DNA from: Candidatus Phaeomarinobacter ectocarpi
GTDB taxonomy: Bacteria; Pseudomonadota; Alphaproteobacteria; CGMCC-115125
Length of the DNA: 64,000 bases
NCBI RefSeq assembly: GCF_000689395.1
Contig: NZ_HG966617.1
Span: forward strand, 473,521 to 537,520
Direction: 5' to 3'
Shown: positions 33,210-45,616 of the stretch, in pieces
Numbering within the stretch: position 1 is the first letter of the stretch
Layout of the letters: the number at the start of each line of letters is the position of its first letter
Translations under genes and position numbers: made by a program
Notes under the pieces: generated by a model
What the model was told of the DNA's origin: nothing
Databases searched by the model: none
The model's input: the letters and a program-made list of their open reading frames with translations, nothing else

Positions 33210-34559
33210 GTGCTTGAGCCTGAAAAAAATCCAAACCCATCCCTCATGGTCGATCCTCCCGCCTGGTTCAGATGGGGCATGCGGTGGCAGCTGGACGCCG
33301 TCACCAATGTGAAGCGGGTGTTGAAACGGCGGGGCAAGGTCGAAGCCCAGCGCCAGAAATCAGGGGCGCCCCACGTGGTGGAGTATTTTCATCAACTTGA
33401 TGATCCCTACTCGCACCTCACGGCGCAGGTCCTCGCGCGCTTCGCTGAGAAGTATGACGTCACCGTCGTCCCCCATCTCATTCGTGCCAGCGGTGGTCGC
33501 AACCAGCCGGAGTTTGAAAAACTCGCGGTCTGGGCCCGGCGCGATGCGCAGTTGATAGCCCCGCATCTGGGACTGGATTTTCCAGCCGAGGCAGCAACCC
33601 GGCCCGATGCATCCGCACAGCAAAAGACAGGCGAGATGCTTGCCGGTCTCTCAGCACCGGATTTCATTCAGCACCTGAAGGATGCAAGTGACGCCCTGTG
33701 GCGCAACGATGCATCCGGTCTGACGGCAGCCAAGTCCGGCAGCCTCAACAAGGCACTCGATGATGGGTCAAATCGATTGGCCAAACTGGGCCACTATTCA
33801 GGGGCAATGTTCTACTATGGAGGCGAGTGGTACTGGGGTGTGGACCGTCTGTTCCATCTGGAAGACCGGCTTGCGTCCCTTGGCCTGGCCAGGCAGGGCG
33901 CCACGCAGCATCTTGTCCCCCGTCCGGCGATTAATGTGTCCGGAGTGGACGCCAGCAAGCTGACGCTGGATTTCTATCCGTCGCTCAATTCTCCGTATAC
34001 GTCCATTATCTATGATCTGACGATTGACCTGAAAAACACCTGCGGCATCCGCTTCAACCACAAGCCGGTATTGCCCATGATCATGCGCGGCGTGCCGGCC
34101 ACCCGCGCGAAAGGCACCTACATCGTTTTCGATACCAAGCGTGAGGCAGACTTTCTGGGTGTACCCTTCGGCCCTATGGTCACCCCCATCGGCACGCCGA
34201 CGCGCAGGCTCTATTCGCTGCTGCCCTGGGCCATCGAGCAGGGCAAGGACGAAGCCCTGTTAAGCGCCGGCCTCAAGCAGGCGTTCTCTGAAGGGGTCGG
34301 TCTGCACACAGACAATAAGATGCGCCGGGCGGTCGAGAGGGCCGGGCTTGATTGGGCGCACGCCAGGACAATCATCGGCAATGATGACTGGAAGCCCTTG
34401 GTTGAGCGCAATCAGGATGAGATGGTGGAAGGCCTTGGCCTGTGGGGTGTCCCCAGCTATCGCCTGTCTGGTCCCGATGGCGAACCGGACATGGCCGTCT
34501 GGGGGCAGGACCGTCTGTGGCTGATCGCCGCTGAAATCAAACGGCGGGCGGCCCTTTAG
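33210..34559 (+). CDS. Double DsbA/kappa-GST-like protein
   Basis: The 449-residue protein appears to have two thioredoxin-fold DsbA/HCCA-isomerase domains. The first (about 50-235) has VVEYFHQLDDPYSHLTAQVLARFAEKYDVTVVPHLI. The second (about 250-445) has LTLDFYPSLNSPYTSIIYDLTIDL, ending GLGLWGVPSYRLSGPDGEPDMAVWGQDRLWLI, the GVP-SYxL...GQDRL pattern of 2-hydroxychromene-2-carboxylate isomerase and kappa GSTs. No CxxC is present, so a glutathione-dependent isomerase role is more likely than disulfide formation. The start is a GTG eight bases after GAGGGA. Confidence 0.75.
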   Translation: MLEPEKNPNPSLMVDPPAWFRWGMRWQLDAVTNVKRVLKRRGKVEAQRQKSGAPHVVEYFHQLDDPYSHLTAQVLARFAEKYDVTVVPHLIRASGGRNQPEFEKLAVWARRDAQLIAPHLGLDFPAEAATRPDASAQQKTGEMLAGLSAPDFIQHLKDASDALWRNDASGLTAAKSGSLNKALDDGSNRLAKLGHYSGAMFYYGGEWYWGVDRLFHLEDRLASLGLARQGATQHLVPRPAINVSGVDASKLTLDFYPSLNSPYTSIIYDLTIDLKNTCGIRFNHKPVLPMIMRGVPATRAKGTYIVFDTKREADFLGVPFGPMVTPIGTPTRRLYSLLPWAIEQGKDEALLSAGLKQAFSEGVGLHTDNKMRRAVERAGLDWAHARTIIGNDDWKPLVERNQDEMVEGLGLWGVPSYRLSGPDGEPDMAVWGQDRLWLIAAEIKRRAAL

Positions 34560-34568
34560 AGGCAGGGG

Positions 34569-35603
34569 CTAGGGCGCAAGCCGCCAATTGATGGTTTCAC
34601 CGGCGTGAAACGGCACGATGGCAATCTCGGCGTCTTCAATGAGGTCGGGCACCGCATGGCCGGTGCGTTCCAGGGTAATGGTCTCGTCGTTCAGCGGCAG
34701 GCCATAGAAGTGCGGGCCAAACTCGGACGCGAATGCTTCCAGCTTGTCGAGGGCGCCTTCTTCTTCAAAGGTCTGCGCATAGCTTTCAATAGCAACAGGC
34801 GCGCTGAAGATGCCGGCACACCCGCAGTCGCTTTCCTTGTCGTGCTTCTGGTGCGGTGCTGAGTCCGTCCCCAGGAAGAATTTCGCATTGCCCGAAACAG
34901 CGGCCTTGCGCAGCGCTTCACGGTGCTTGCGGCGCTTGGCAACCGGCAGACAATAGGCGTGAGGGCGCATGCCGCCATCAAACATGTCATTGCGGTCAAT
35001 GCGCAGGTGATGGGCCGTAATCGTTGCTGCCACCTTGTCACTTGCAGCGCTCACAAACTCAACCGAGTCCTCCGTGGTGATGTGCTCAAGCACGACCTTG
35101 AGATCTGGAAAGTCCGTCACCAGTGGCGCCAGCGTCGTATCGATGAACACATGCTCGCGATCGAAGATGTCGATGTCTGGCGACACCACCTCACCGTGGA
35201 TCAGCAGCGGCATACCGATGGCCTGCATGCGGTCAAACACACGGTCGAGCTTGCGGACGTCGGTGACACCTGCCGCTGAATTGGTCGTGGCGTTGGCCGG
35301 GTAGAGTTTGCAGGCCGCAAACACGCCTTCTTCAAAGCCTGTGGCAATCTCGTCCGCATCAATGTCGTCGGTCAGATAGGCCGTCATCAGCGGTGTGAAA
35401 CTGTGATGGGCACCGATCGCGCTGCGAATGCGATCACGGTAGTGCCGGGCAGCATCCACGGTTGTGACCGGCGGCACGAGATTGGGCATCACAATGGCAC
35501 GGGCAAACTGCTGCGCTGTATAGCGGGCAGCAAACTCAAGCATTGCGCCGTCGCGCAGATGCACATGCCAGTCGTCAGGGCGTCGGATCGTGAGAGTTTC
35601 CAT
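34569..35603 (-). CDS. pyrC: Dihydroorotase, class II
   Basis: The 344-residue enzyme closes carbamoyl-aspartate to dihydroorotate in pyrimidine synthesis. The metal-binding HVHLRDG is near the N-terminus, the carbamylated Lys is in ACKLYPANATTNSAAGVTD, HGE follows, and the catalytic Asp is in LGTDSAPHQKHDKE. Length and motifs match the class II PyrC of Proteobacteria. The ATG at 35603 is preferred over an extension to 35657 without family similarity. It is convergent with the DsbA-like gene and divergent from the Baeyer-Villiger gene. Confidence 0.96.
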   Translation of the reverse strand: METLTIRRPDDWHVHLRDGAMLEFAARYTAQQFARAIVMPNLVPPVTTVDAARHYRDRIRSAIGAHHSFTPLMTAYLTDDIDADEIATGFEEGVFAACKLYPANATTNSAAGVTDVRKLDRVFDRMQAIGMPLLIHGEVVSPDIDIFDREHVFIDTTLAPLVTDFPDLKVVLEHITTEDSVEFVSAASDKVAATITAHHLRIDRNDMFDGGMRPHAYCLPVAKRRKHREALRKAAVSGNAKFFLGTDSAPHQKHDKESDCGCAGIFSAPVAIESYAQTFEEEGALDKLEAFASEFGPHFYGLPLNDETITLERTGHAVPDLIEDAEIAIVPFHAGETINWRLAP

Positions 35604-35776
35604 GGGCCCACCGGTATCAGGCGTCCTTGTCCCGTTCAAGCCGACAATACGCCGCAAAATATCTGATGTCGGTCTTGACCTGCGTCAATTGACAGAATGT
35701 CAATATGGGCCAGACTGCATGTCAGACAAGAAACTCAACACAGGCCGAACAATGGCCGTTCAGAGGGACGAAGCAC

Positions 35777-37315
35777 ATGCCGGATACAGCAACACTCGAC
35801 AAATCAGCGGCTAAATCAGGTGCCAAGGCTCAACATTTTGATGTGCTGGTCGTCGGTGCCGGCATTTCAGGCGTCGGTGCCGCGTATCACCTGCAGGACC
35901 AGTGCCCGGGCATGAGCTATGTGGTGCTCGAAGCGCTGGAAGACTTCGGCGGCACCTGGCTGATGCACAAATATCCCGGCATCCGCTCTGACAGTGACCT
36001 GTACACCTTCGGCTATCGCTTCAAGCCGTGGACCGGCAACCCCATCGCCACGGCGGAAGAAATCCGCACCTACATGGATGAAGTGATCGAGGAAAACGAC
36101 CTCAAGCGCCACATCCGCTACCAGCACAAGATCCTGTCCGCTGACTGGTCCGACGCGGACAATCTGTGGACCATCCACGCGACGCGGACCGATACCAATG
36201 AAGACTTGGTCTTTACCTGCGGCTTCCTGTGGATGTGCCAGGGCTACTACCGCCACTCGGAAGGCTACACCCCGGACTGGCCCGACATGGACAAGTTCAA
36301 GGGCGACATCATTCACCCGCAGACCTGGCCGGAGAACTACGACTACAAAGGCAAGAAGGTGGTTGTGATCGGCTCGGGTGCCACCACGGCCACCATCGTG
36401 CCTGCCATGGCGCCGGACTGCGAGCACATCACCGTGCTGCAACGCTCGCCCACCTACTTCGTACCCGGGCGGAACGAAAATGAAGTTGCGGACATGCTGC
36501 GGCTGCTGGAAATCGATGAAGAGTGGATCCACGAAATCACTCGCAAGGCGGTGCTCTACAATCAGGCCGAGCTGACGCGGCGCTCCTTTGAAGAGCCGGA
36601 AGTTGTGAAGCAGGAACTGATCGACGGGGTGAAGGAACTGCTGCCCGAAGGCTATGACGTGGACAAGCACTTCACGCCCAAATACCGCCCCTGGCGCCAG
36701 CGCGTGGCCTTTGTGCCGGACGGTGATCTGTTCGCAGGCATCAAGGCCGGCAAAGCCAGCATGGTGACCGACGAGATTGAGCGCTTCACCGAAAAAGGCA
36801 TCCTGCTCAAATCGGGCGAGGAGTTGGAAGCGGACATCATTATCACCGCCACAGGCTTCAACCTCTGCGCGCTGGGCGACATCGCGTTCTCCCGCAATGG
36901 CGAAGCCATCAAGTTCAACGAGACCGTCACCTATCGCGGCATGATGTTTACCGGCATGCCCAACATGGTTTGGGTGTTCGGCTACTTTCGCGCCAGCTGG
37001 ACGCTGCGCGTAGACATGGTGGGAGATTTTGTCTGCCGCCTGCTGAAAAAGATGCAGCAAAAAGGCGCAAAGAAGGTCGAGGTCGCTTTGCGACCCGAAG
37101 ACAAGGACATGCCGATCCTTGACTGGATCGACACCGAGAATTTCAACCCCGGCTACATCATGCGCAACATGCATCTGTTGCCCAAACGCGGCGACAAGCC
37201 CGAATGGCAGCACAACCAGGACTACTGGACGGAACGCAAGGAGTTCCCCGACATTGATCTGGACGATGCAGCGTTCGTCTACACCAAGGCAGATCAGATA
37301 TCAGATGTCGCCTGA
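35777..37315 (+). CDS. Baeyer-Villiger-type flavin monooxygenase
   Basis: The ATG at 35777 follows AGGGACG and gives 512 residues. It has an FAD Rossmann site GAGISG, the Baeyer-Villiger fingerprint FKGDIIHPQTWP (FxGxxxHxxxWP), and a second, NADPH-binding Rossmann site GSGATT. The enzyme inserts oxygen next to a ketone to give an ester or lactone. The following alpha/beta hydrolase could open that product and the MFS gene could export or import compounds, so the three genes look like a small pathway. Confidence 0.93.
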   Translation: MPDTATLDKSAAKSGAKAQHFDVLVVGAGISGVGAAYHLQDQCPGMSYVVLEALEDFGGTWLMHKYPGIRSDSDLYTFGYRFKPWTGNPIATAEEIRTYMDEVIEENDLKRHIRYQHKILSADWSDADNLWTIHATRTDTNEDLVFTCGFLWMCQGYYRHSEGYTPDWPDMDKFKGDIIHPQTWPENYDYKGKKVVVIGSGATTATIVPAMAPDCEHITVLQRSPTYFVPGRNENEVADMLRLLEIDEEWIHEITRKAVLYNQAELTRRSFEEPEVVKQELIDGVKELLPEGYDVDKHFTPKYRPWRQRVAFVPDGDLFAGIKAGKASMVTDEIERFTEKGILLKSGEELEADIIITATGFNLCALGDIAFSRNGEAIKFNETVTYRGMMFTGMPNMVWVFGYFRASWTLRVDMVGDFVCRLLKKMQQKGAKKVEVALRPEDKDMPILDWIDTENFNPGYIMRNMHLLPKRGDKPEWQHNQDYWTERKEFPDIDLDDAAFVYTKADQISDVA

Positions 37316-37405
37316 CGCCCTATCGGGATCAATCCGGAACGTGGTACTCACTCGGCCAGCCTGCACGCACAGGCTGATGGTCCAACCGAGTGATTGCTGC
37401 TGCTT

Positions 37406-38317
37406 ATGTCTGAAGTTCCTAGCCACCAGTTTTTCGACGGCTCTGATGCCCGTATTTCCTATTGGGAATGGGGCGACCCCGCTGGTCAGCCGATCCTGCT
37501 GATTCATGCGACCGGGTTTCATGCCCGTGTGTGGGATGAAACAGTTTCGCACCTGCCCCAGAGCTACCGCATCATCTCGGTTGATATGCGCGGCCACGGT
37601 CAAAGCGAAAAGAAAGGCCTGCTGCTCGACTGGTCCCTGGTCGCAAAGGATGTGGGTGACCTGGTTGATCATCTTGGGCTGACAAATGTCATCGGCGCGG
37701 GTCATTCCATGGGCGGCCACTGCCTGACACAGATTGCAAAAACCCGCCCGCAGATATTTGAGCGGCTGCTGCTGATTGATCCGGTCATGATGCCGCCGGC
37801 AAACTATGAGAGCAGCCCCTACAACGACCTGACGGACCCGTCGGAACACATGGTTGCGCGCAGGCGTGATGCCTGGACCGGCTGGGAGGAGATGTATGAC
37901 CGCTTCAAAGATCGGCATCCCTATTCATTGTGGGAGCCGCAGGCGCTGGAAGACTATTGCCGCCATGGCATTCGCCCCAACGAGGACGGTGACGGCTATC
38001 GCCTGGCATGCCCGCCGGTCATGGAAGCATCCGTTTACATGGGCAGCATCAACGCCAATCTGACCGGCACCCTCAAGGAGATGACACTGCCTGTCACCAT
38101 TCTACGCGCCAAGGGCCGCGAACCCGGCGACGAGGCGGTGATGGATTTTGCCCTCTCGCCGACGTGGGACCAGTTGTACAAGGAGTTCGGCAATGGGCGT
38201 GATGTATCGCTGCCGCATCTCAGCCACTTCATCCCCATGCAGGATCCTGCTTTGACGGCGCATTTCATTTTGAATGCCCAGGCATCTGCAGAAGAGGCGG
38301 TCGCTGCTGCAAAATGA
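37406..38317 (+). CDS. Alpha/beta hydrolase, esterase-like
   Basis: The start at 37406 gives 303 residues. The fold features are IHATGFHARVWD, DMRGHGQS, the nucleophile elbow GHSMGG, and a late His in LPHLSHFIPMQ. It probably hydrolyses an ester or lactone made by the upstream Baeyer-Villiger enzyme; this link is inferred from order. The stop overlaps the MFS start by ATGA, so the two are translationally coupled. Confidence 0.9.
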   Translation: MSEVPSHQFFDGSDARISYWEWGDPAGQPILLIHATGFHARVWDETVSHLPQSYRIISVDMRGHGQSEKKGLLLDWSLVAKDVGDLVDHLGLTNVIGAGHSMGGHCLTQIAKTRPQIFERLLLIDPVMMPPANYESSPYNDLTDPSEHMVARRRDAWTGWEEMYDRFKDRHPYSLWEPQALEDYCRHGIRPNEDGDGYRLACPPVMEASVYMGSINANLTGTLKEMTLPVTILRAKGREPGDEAVMDFALSPTWDQLYKEFGNGRDVSLPHLSHFIPMQDPALTAHFILNAQASAEEAVAAAK

Positions 38318-39747
38318 GCGACGTCACGCACATATCAGCACCCTACGATCCCAAGAAGGCCCAGCAGGTTTTATGGGCCGGGATGATCGGCATGTTGGCG
38401 ACGGGGTTCCCCTTCACCATCGTGACGGTGGCGCTCAATCTCATTGCCGACGATTTCGGCGTCAGCGAGGCCCTCGCCGCGTGGACCGTGTCCGCGCCCA
38501 TGCTGGTATCGGCGGCCGCCCTGCCGGTCATCGGCAAGCTGGGCGACATGTTCGGTCATCGCCGCATTTTCATCGGCGGCATTCTCGGCTCAACCATCTT
38601 TGCCTTCATGTGCATGATTGCGTGGGACATCTGGTCGCTCATCGCGTTCCGCATCCTGTCCATGGTGCTGGCAGGCGCAACGGGGCCTGCCGCCATGGCG
38701 ATCCTGTTTCATGTCTATCCGCCTGCGCACCGCAACCAGGCCATCGGCTGGTGGTCCATGGGTGGACCGGGGGCAGCTGCACTCGGGCTTATTCTTGGCG
38801 GGCCGTTCGTGGAACTGGTGGGGTGGCGCTCGGTCTTCCTGCTTCAGGCCGGGACCGGCATCGCTGCCGTCGTGATTGCGTGGAAGGTGCTACCGGAAAC
38901 CGTGCGACAGATGGTCAAGTTCGACCATATCGGCAACCTGATCCTGCTGCTTGCCCTGTCCAGCCTGTTGTTTGTCATCGGCGCCTTCGCCGAACCGGGC
39001 GTATCCACAGGGATGCTTATCAGCGCGGGTGTCGTCGGTGTGGTCGGCCTCATTGTGTTTCTTTTTTATGAGGCATCGATCTCCAACCCCATCGTGCCGC
39101 CGTCGTTGCTGAAGCAGCGCAATTTTGACGCGCCCGCCATCGCAAACTTCTTCCTGCAGATGTCCTATCTGGGCGCGCTTATCGCGACACCTCTTGTTCT
39201 GACAGGGCGGTTTGGGTTTTCCATCTCCGTTGCCGCCATCCTGATGCTGACCCGCACCTTCAGCCTCACATTGGCGTCCCCGCTGGGCGGTGTCATCGCC
39301 ACCCAGTTTGGCGAGCGCCTGGGCACCCTGACTGGTGTGCTGTGCCAGACAGCAGGGCTGTTTACGGTGGCAGCGGGCATCTATGTCACCAACCTGCCCA
39401 TCGTGTTGTTGGGGCTGGTGCTGCAGGGCGTGGGCCATGGCGTCGCCATGCCGCCTCTCGCGTCCATCATCACAACCGCGGTCCCCCCCAGTCAGTTTGG
39501 CATGGCGACCGGCATGAGCAGGCTCATGGGGCAGATCGGATCAGCATTCGGGCTGAGCCTCTTTGGTGTGTTGCTGACCCTGCCGCGCGAGGACTTAGCG
39601 CTGCACATGATCTTTGTCATTGGCGGCGCCATCGCTTTTGCAGCTGCGTTTCCTGCGCTGCTCATCTCGATGAAGCATCGAAACATACCCATGCCGCCTG
39701 CAGCACCCCCGCCGCCCAATCCACCTATTCAGCCGGGCCAGGTTTAA
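38314..39747 (+). CDS. MFS transporter, 14-helix type
   Basis: The 477-residue membrane protein has about 14 hydrophobic segments, as in the DHA2 drug:proton antiporter family. The MFS motif A is visible as GKLGDMFGHRRIFIGG, and motif C-like glycines are in GGPGAAALGLILGGPFVEL. It is coupled to the hydrolase gene and probably moves substrate or product of that pathway. The C-terminal tail is proline-rich (PPAAPPPPNPPIQP). Confidence 0.93.
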   Translation: MSDVTHISAPYDPKKAQQVLWAGMIGMLATGFPFTIVTVALNLIADDFGVSEALAAWTVSAPMLVSAAALPVIGKLGDMFGHRRIFIGGILGSTIFAFMCMIAWDIWSLIAFRILSMVLAGATGPAAMAILFHVYPPAHRNQAIGWWSMGGPGAAALGLILGGPFVELVGWRSVFLLQAGTGIAAVVIAWKVLPETVRQMVKFDHIGNLILLLALSSLLFVIGAFAEPGVSTGMLISAGVVGVVGLIVFLFYEASISNPIVPPSLLKQRNFDAPAIANFFLQMSYLGALIATPLVLTGRFGFSISVAAILMLTRTFSLTLASPLGGVIATQFGERLGTLTGVLCQTAGLFTVAAGIYVTNLPIVLLGLVLQGVGHGVAMPPLASIITTAVPPSQFGMATGMSRLMGQIGSAFGLSLFGVLLTLPREDLALHMIFVIGGAIAFAAAFPALLISMKHRNIPMPPAAPPPPNPPIQPGQV

Positions 39748-39748
39748 G

Positions 39749-40780
39749 ATGCGGGCAGTCGCGCGACATCTTTATGCAACCGTTGCTGCCCTGCTGATCT
39801 TGGGACCACCCGCCATGGCTGATGATGCCCGCGGCCAGCTCATCATGCTGGCTGCCCCCAGTCTTGATGATCCGTATTACGCCAGCGAGGCGGATGCCAT
39901 CATCGAGTTTCATATCGCCTTTGCCAATCGCGTCGCAGCGCCCGATCGCGTGCGGGTGCTGGCAGGAGCGGACACGGCTGGCATCTATGCGAAAGCACTG
40001 GGTGCTGACCGCGTGGTCACCGCGGCGATGGGAGACATTTGGATCCGTGACTTCGGCATCATGGACGCGGGCAGCAGCGTCATGATGCGCTACACCGCCG
40101 CCGGGCAGGGCGGTGGTCGCAACGGCCAGCGCGACGCGGACGCCGTGCAGGAAACCCATGCCGCTTTCCTCGAAAGCGCAGGCATCCTGCCCGTGGCCAG
40201 CGATCTGCTGAATGATGGCGGAAACTGGGTCTTTGACGGCGCGGGCAACGCGGTCGTCAGCACCAAGTTCCTGGCCGACAACACGCTGACCGAAGACGAG
40301 GCGCGGGCTGCGCTCAGGAAAGCGACCAGCGCGACACACATCGCCTTTATCGAAGCAGACGAGCAGGGTGGTCTTGAACACGCCGACGGTGTCGTCTCGT
40401 TCATTGATGACGGCGTGCTGCTAGTCAATTCGTATGCGGATGATCCAGCCTATGAGACGCAGCTTCTCGCCGACCTGCGCCGCGGCCTGCCGGATGTGGA
40501 CATTCACACCATCGTCAATGCCTATGATGGCACCGATGTTTACGATAGCCGCTTTGGCTCCGCCTGCGGCCTGTATACCAACGCGCTGGTCACCCATCAC
40601 GCGGTCTACCTGCCGCAATTTGGCATTCCGCAGGACGCGCAGGCCCTAGAAACGGTCACCCGGCTTACTGGCAAAAAGGTGATCCCGGTTGCATCGCACC
40701 AGGTCTGTCATATGGGCGGCGGCGTTCGATGCATGTCATCGCAGATCGATCTGCAGCAGGCAGCAGGGCTCCGACCCTAG
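39749..40780 (+). CDS. Secreted agmatine/peptidylarginine deiminase-family protein
   Basis: The 343-residue protein starts with a signal peptide (cleavage near PPAMADD). The agmatine-deiminase/PAD fold signs follow: GDIWIRDFG, LNDGGNWVFDGAG, the catalytic His in LEHADG and the catalytic Cys in GGGVRCMSSQ. Known family members hydrolyse guanidino groups to citrulline or N-carbamoylputrescine. An exported form would act in the periplasm or outside on agmatine or arginine in peptides. It starts just after the MFS stop, so it may be cotranscribed with it, although its function differs. Confidence 0.85.
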   Translation: MRAVARHLYATVAALLILGPPAMADDARGQLIMLAAPSLDDPYYASEADAIIEFHIAFANRVAAPDRVRVLAGADTAGIYAKALGADRVVTAAMGDIWIRDFGIMDAGSSVMMRYTAAGQGGGRNGQRDADAVQETHAAFLESAGILPVASDLLNDGGNWVFDGAGNAVVSTKFLADNTLTEDEARAALRKATSATHIAFIEADEQGGLEHADGVVSFIDDGVLLVNSYADDPAYETQLLADLRRGLPDVDIHTIVNAYDGTDVYDSRFGSACGLYTNALVTHHAVYLPQFGIPQDAQALETVTRLTGKKVIPVASHQVCHMGGGVRCMSSQIDLQQAAGLRP

Positions 40781-40834
40781 CGGATATAGCTGCGGGCGTT
40801 TGACGCACATCATAGACCCTTCACGCGGCAGGGT

Positions 40835-40852
40835 GTGTCATGTGTCTGACAC
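40835..40852. promoter_or_regulatory. GTGTCA-N6-TGACAC inverted repeat upstream of ppsA
   Basis: A perfect 6-bp inverted repeat with a 6-bp centre lies 122 bases before the ppsA start. Its form suits a dimeric regulator such as a GntR/FadR-type protein. No regulator gene is next to it. Confidence 0.35.
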
Positions 40853-40973
40853 CATTGTCTGGTCGGCTTGCCAATGTCCGGTTGGCTTGGATGTGTCACC
40901 GCAACAGCGCGGTAATGCGTCTGGCGTCCTTCCGGACCGCGGTCCTCAGAAAATCAGGTCGGAGAGTGCCACC

Positions 40974-43444
<2,471 letters not shown>

Positions 43445-43448
<4 letters not shown>

Positions 43449-44446
43449 GAATCGTCGTCTTTGAAACCGAAGAGTGGGAACTGGAGCCGCTGAGGTCGCT
43501 GGCGCACGGCCATGACGTTGATTTTGTGCCCGGCCGCATAAAGCCGGAAAACGCAGCAGACTATGCGCATGCGGAAATCATCTCGCCCTTTGTCTATTCC
43601 AGCGTCACTGCAGACACCATCGCCGCGCTACCAAACCTGAAAATGATCGCGACCCGGTCCACGGGCTATGACCATATTGATGTGGAAGCCTGCAAGGCGC
43701 GCGGCATCGCGCTGGCCACCGTGCCCACCTATGGTGACACCACTGTTGCCGAGCATGTGTTCGCGCTGCTGTTGGCGGTGTCGCACAAAATGGTCGAGGC
43801 GACCGATCGCACGCGGCGCGGTGACTTTCATCAGGCAGGCCTCCAGGGATTTGACCTGCAGGGCAAGACCATCGGCATTGTCGGCACGGGCCATATCGGC
43901 CAGTGCACCATCCGCATTGCCAGAGGCTTTGACATGAACGCCATTGCGCATGACATCGCTCCGGATCAAGAGGCGGCCCGGCAGCTTGGCTTTGACTATG
44001 TTCCGTTCCCGGAGCTTCTGGCGCGGTCGGATGTGGTGAGCCTGCATATTCCCGGGGGCAGTGACACGGACCACCTGTTTGACGATGCGGTCTTCGACGC
44101 TATGAAGGACGGGGCGGTGCTCATCAATACGGCACGCGGCAATCTGATTGACGTCAACGCGCTCCTCAAGGCACTGGCCACCGGCAAGCTGGCAGGTGCG
44201 GGACTGGATGTGCTGCCGGAAGAGCCGACAATTCGCGAAGAGGCGGAACTCCTGCGTTCGGTCTATCTGCGACGCCATAACCTCGAAACCCTGCTGGCGG
44301 ACCATGTGCTGCTGCATATGCGCAACGTGGTGATCACCCCTCACTCGGCGTTCAACACCAAAGAGGCTGTGCAGCGCATTCTGCAGACCACCCGTCAGAA
44401 CATTGATGCATTCCTCGACGGAGCCCCTCTCAACCGCGTGGTCTAG
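43445..44446 (+). CDS. D-2-hydroxyacid dehydrogenase, lactate type
   Basis: The 333-residue protein has the NAD-binding GIVGTGHIGQ (about 144-153), the family signature NTARGNLIDV, catalytic Glu in PEEPT and the catalytic His in ITPHSAFNT. It oxidises or reduces a D-2-hydroxyacid, likely D-lactate. It is coupled to ppsA by an ATGA overlap, so together they could turn lactate into PEP. Substrate by context is an inference. Confidence 0.9.
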
Positions 44447-44620
44447 CCCACGATTCTGCCGGATTTTCGAGTGGCGATGCCGGTTTTGCTGGTAGGCGAT
44501 GGCCCGGCTCCCCATATGAAGTATGCTGATCAGCAAGCTCCCTTCGCGAATCTCCATGAGGCTCGCGGCACCCCAATTTTTCCCGCCGCACGACAAACGA
44601 TGGCAGGACTGGAGGATTTC

Positions 44621-45604
44621 ATGCTCAGCGCTTCCCTTCTTTTCGGACTTGTCCTGCTCGGCCTTGCCGCAGTGCTTGTCTACACCTCCATCAAGATCGT
44701 GCCTCAGGGCTTTGAGTACACAGTGGAGCGCTTCGGGCGTTACACCCGCACCCTCTCACCTGGTCTGTGGCTGCTGGTGCCGGTGATGGACCGCGTTGGC
44801 CTCAAGATGAACATGATGGAGCAGGTGATCGACATTCCATCGCAGGAAATCATCACGCGCGATAACGCCATGGTGACCGCAGACGCCGTGGCCTTTATTC
44901 AGGTGATGGACGCGGCCAGCGCCGCCTATGAGGTGGCCAATCTGGATCGCGCCATTTCCAACCTGTCCGTCACCAATGTGCGAACGGTGCTCGGCTCCAT
45001 GGACCTGGATGAAATCCTGTCCAATCGCGACGCCATCAACGAGCGCCTGTTGCGCGTGCTGGACCTCGCCACCAACCCGTGGGGCGTCAAGATCACCCGC
45101 GTGGAGATCAAGGATCTGAGCCCGCCTGCGGACATCACGGAATCCATGGCCAAGCAGATGAAGGCGGAACGTGAAAAGCGTGCGGAAATTCTGACAGCCG
45201 AAGGTGAAAAGTCAGCCGCCATCCTGCGCGCTGAAGGTGAAAAGCAGTCGGCCATTCTTGAAGCCGAAGGCCGCAAGGAAGCAGCTTTCCGCGACGCCGA
45301 AGCCCGTGAACGTGAGGCCGAAGCCGAAGCCAAGGCAACCGCCATGGTGAGTGAAGCCATCGCCAAGGGCGACGTGCAGGCGGTCAACTACTTCGTGGCG
45401 CAGTCCTATGTCACGGCATTCGGCAAGCTGGCGGAATCGCCCAACCAGAAGACCGTCATCATCCCGGCTGAAACCGCCGGCCTTGTGGGCATGCTGTCAG
45501 GCATCGCCGAGTTGAAGGACATCAACAAGATCACCGGTGGATCAGGCGCGCCCGGACCCGCCGGCGGCGGATCGTCCACAAGTGTCCCGTCAAGCAGTTC
45601 ATAG
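44621..45604 (+). CDS. SPFH/Band 7 (stomatin/QmcA-like) membrane protein
   Basis: The ATG at 44621 is five bases after GGAGG and gives 327 residues: one N-terminal membrane helix, then the SPFH domain ([23 protein letters not shown]..., about 22-180). A long Ala/Glu-rich coiled region follows, with the repeated [17 protein letters not shown] (about 190-250). It probably forms oligomers at membrane microdomains and acts with the following NfeD protein. The gene order SPFH-NfeD is conserved in bacteria. Confidence 0.94.
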   Translation: MLSASLLFGLVLLGLAAVLVYTSIKIVPQGFEYTVERFGRYTRTLSPGLWLLVPVMDRVGLKMNMMEQVIDIPSQEIITRDNAMVTADAVAFIQVMDAASAAYEVANLDRAISNLSVTNVRTVLGSMDLDEILSNRDAINERLLRVLDLATNPWGVKITRVEIKDLSPPADITESMAKQMKAEREKRAEILTAEGEKSAAILRAEGEKQSAILEAEGRKEAAFRDAEAREREAEAEAKATAMVSEAIAKGDVQAVNYFVAQSYVTAFGKLAESPNQKTVIIPAETAGLVGMLSGIAELKDINKITGGSGAPGPAGGGSSTSVPSSSS

Positions 45605-45616
45605 GCGGGATGCATC

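Noticed and set aside
35867-37213. 448-codon minus-strand frame opposite the Baeyer-Villiger gene.
   Set aside because: Antisense shadow; the plus-strand protein has both Rossmann motifs and the fingerprint.
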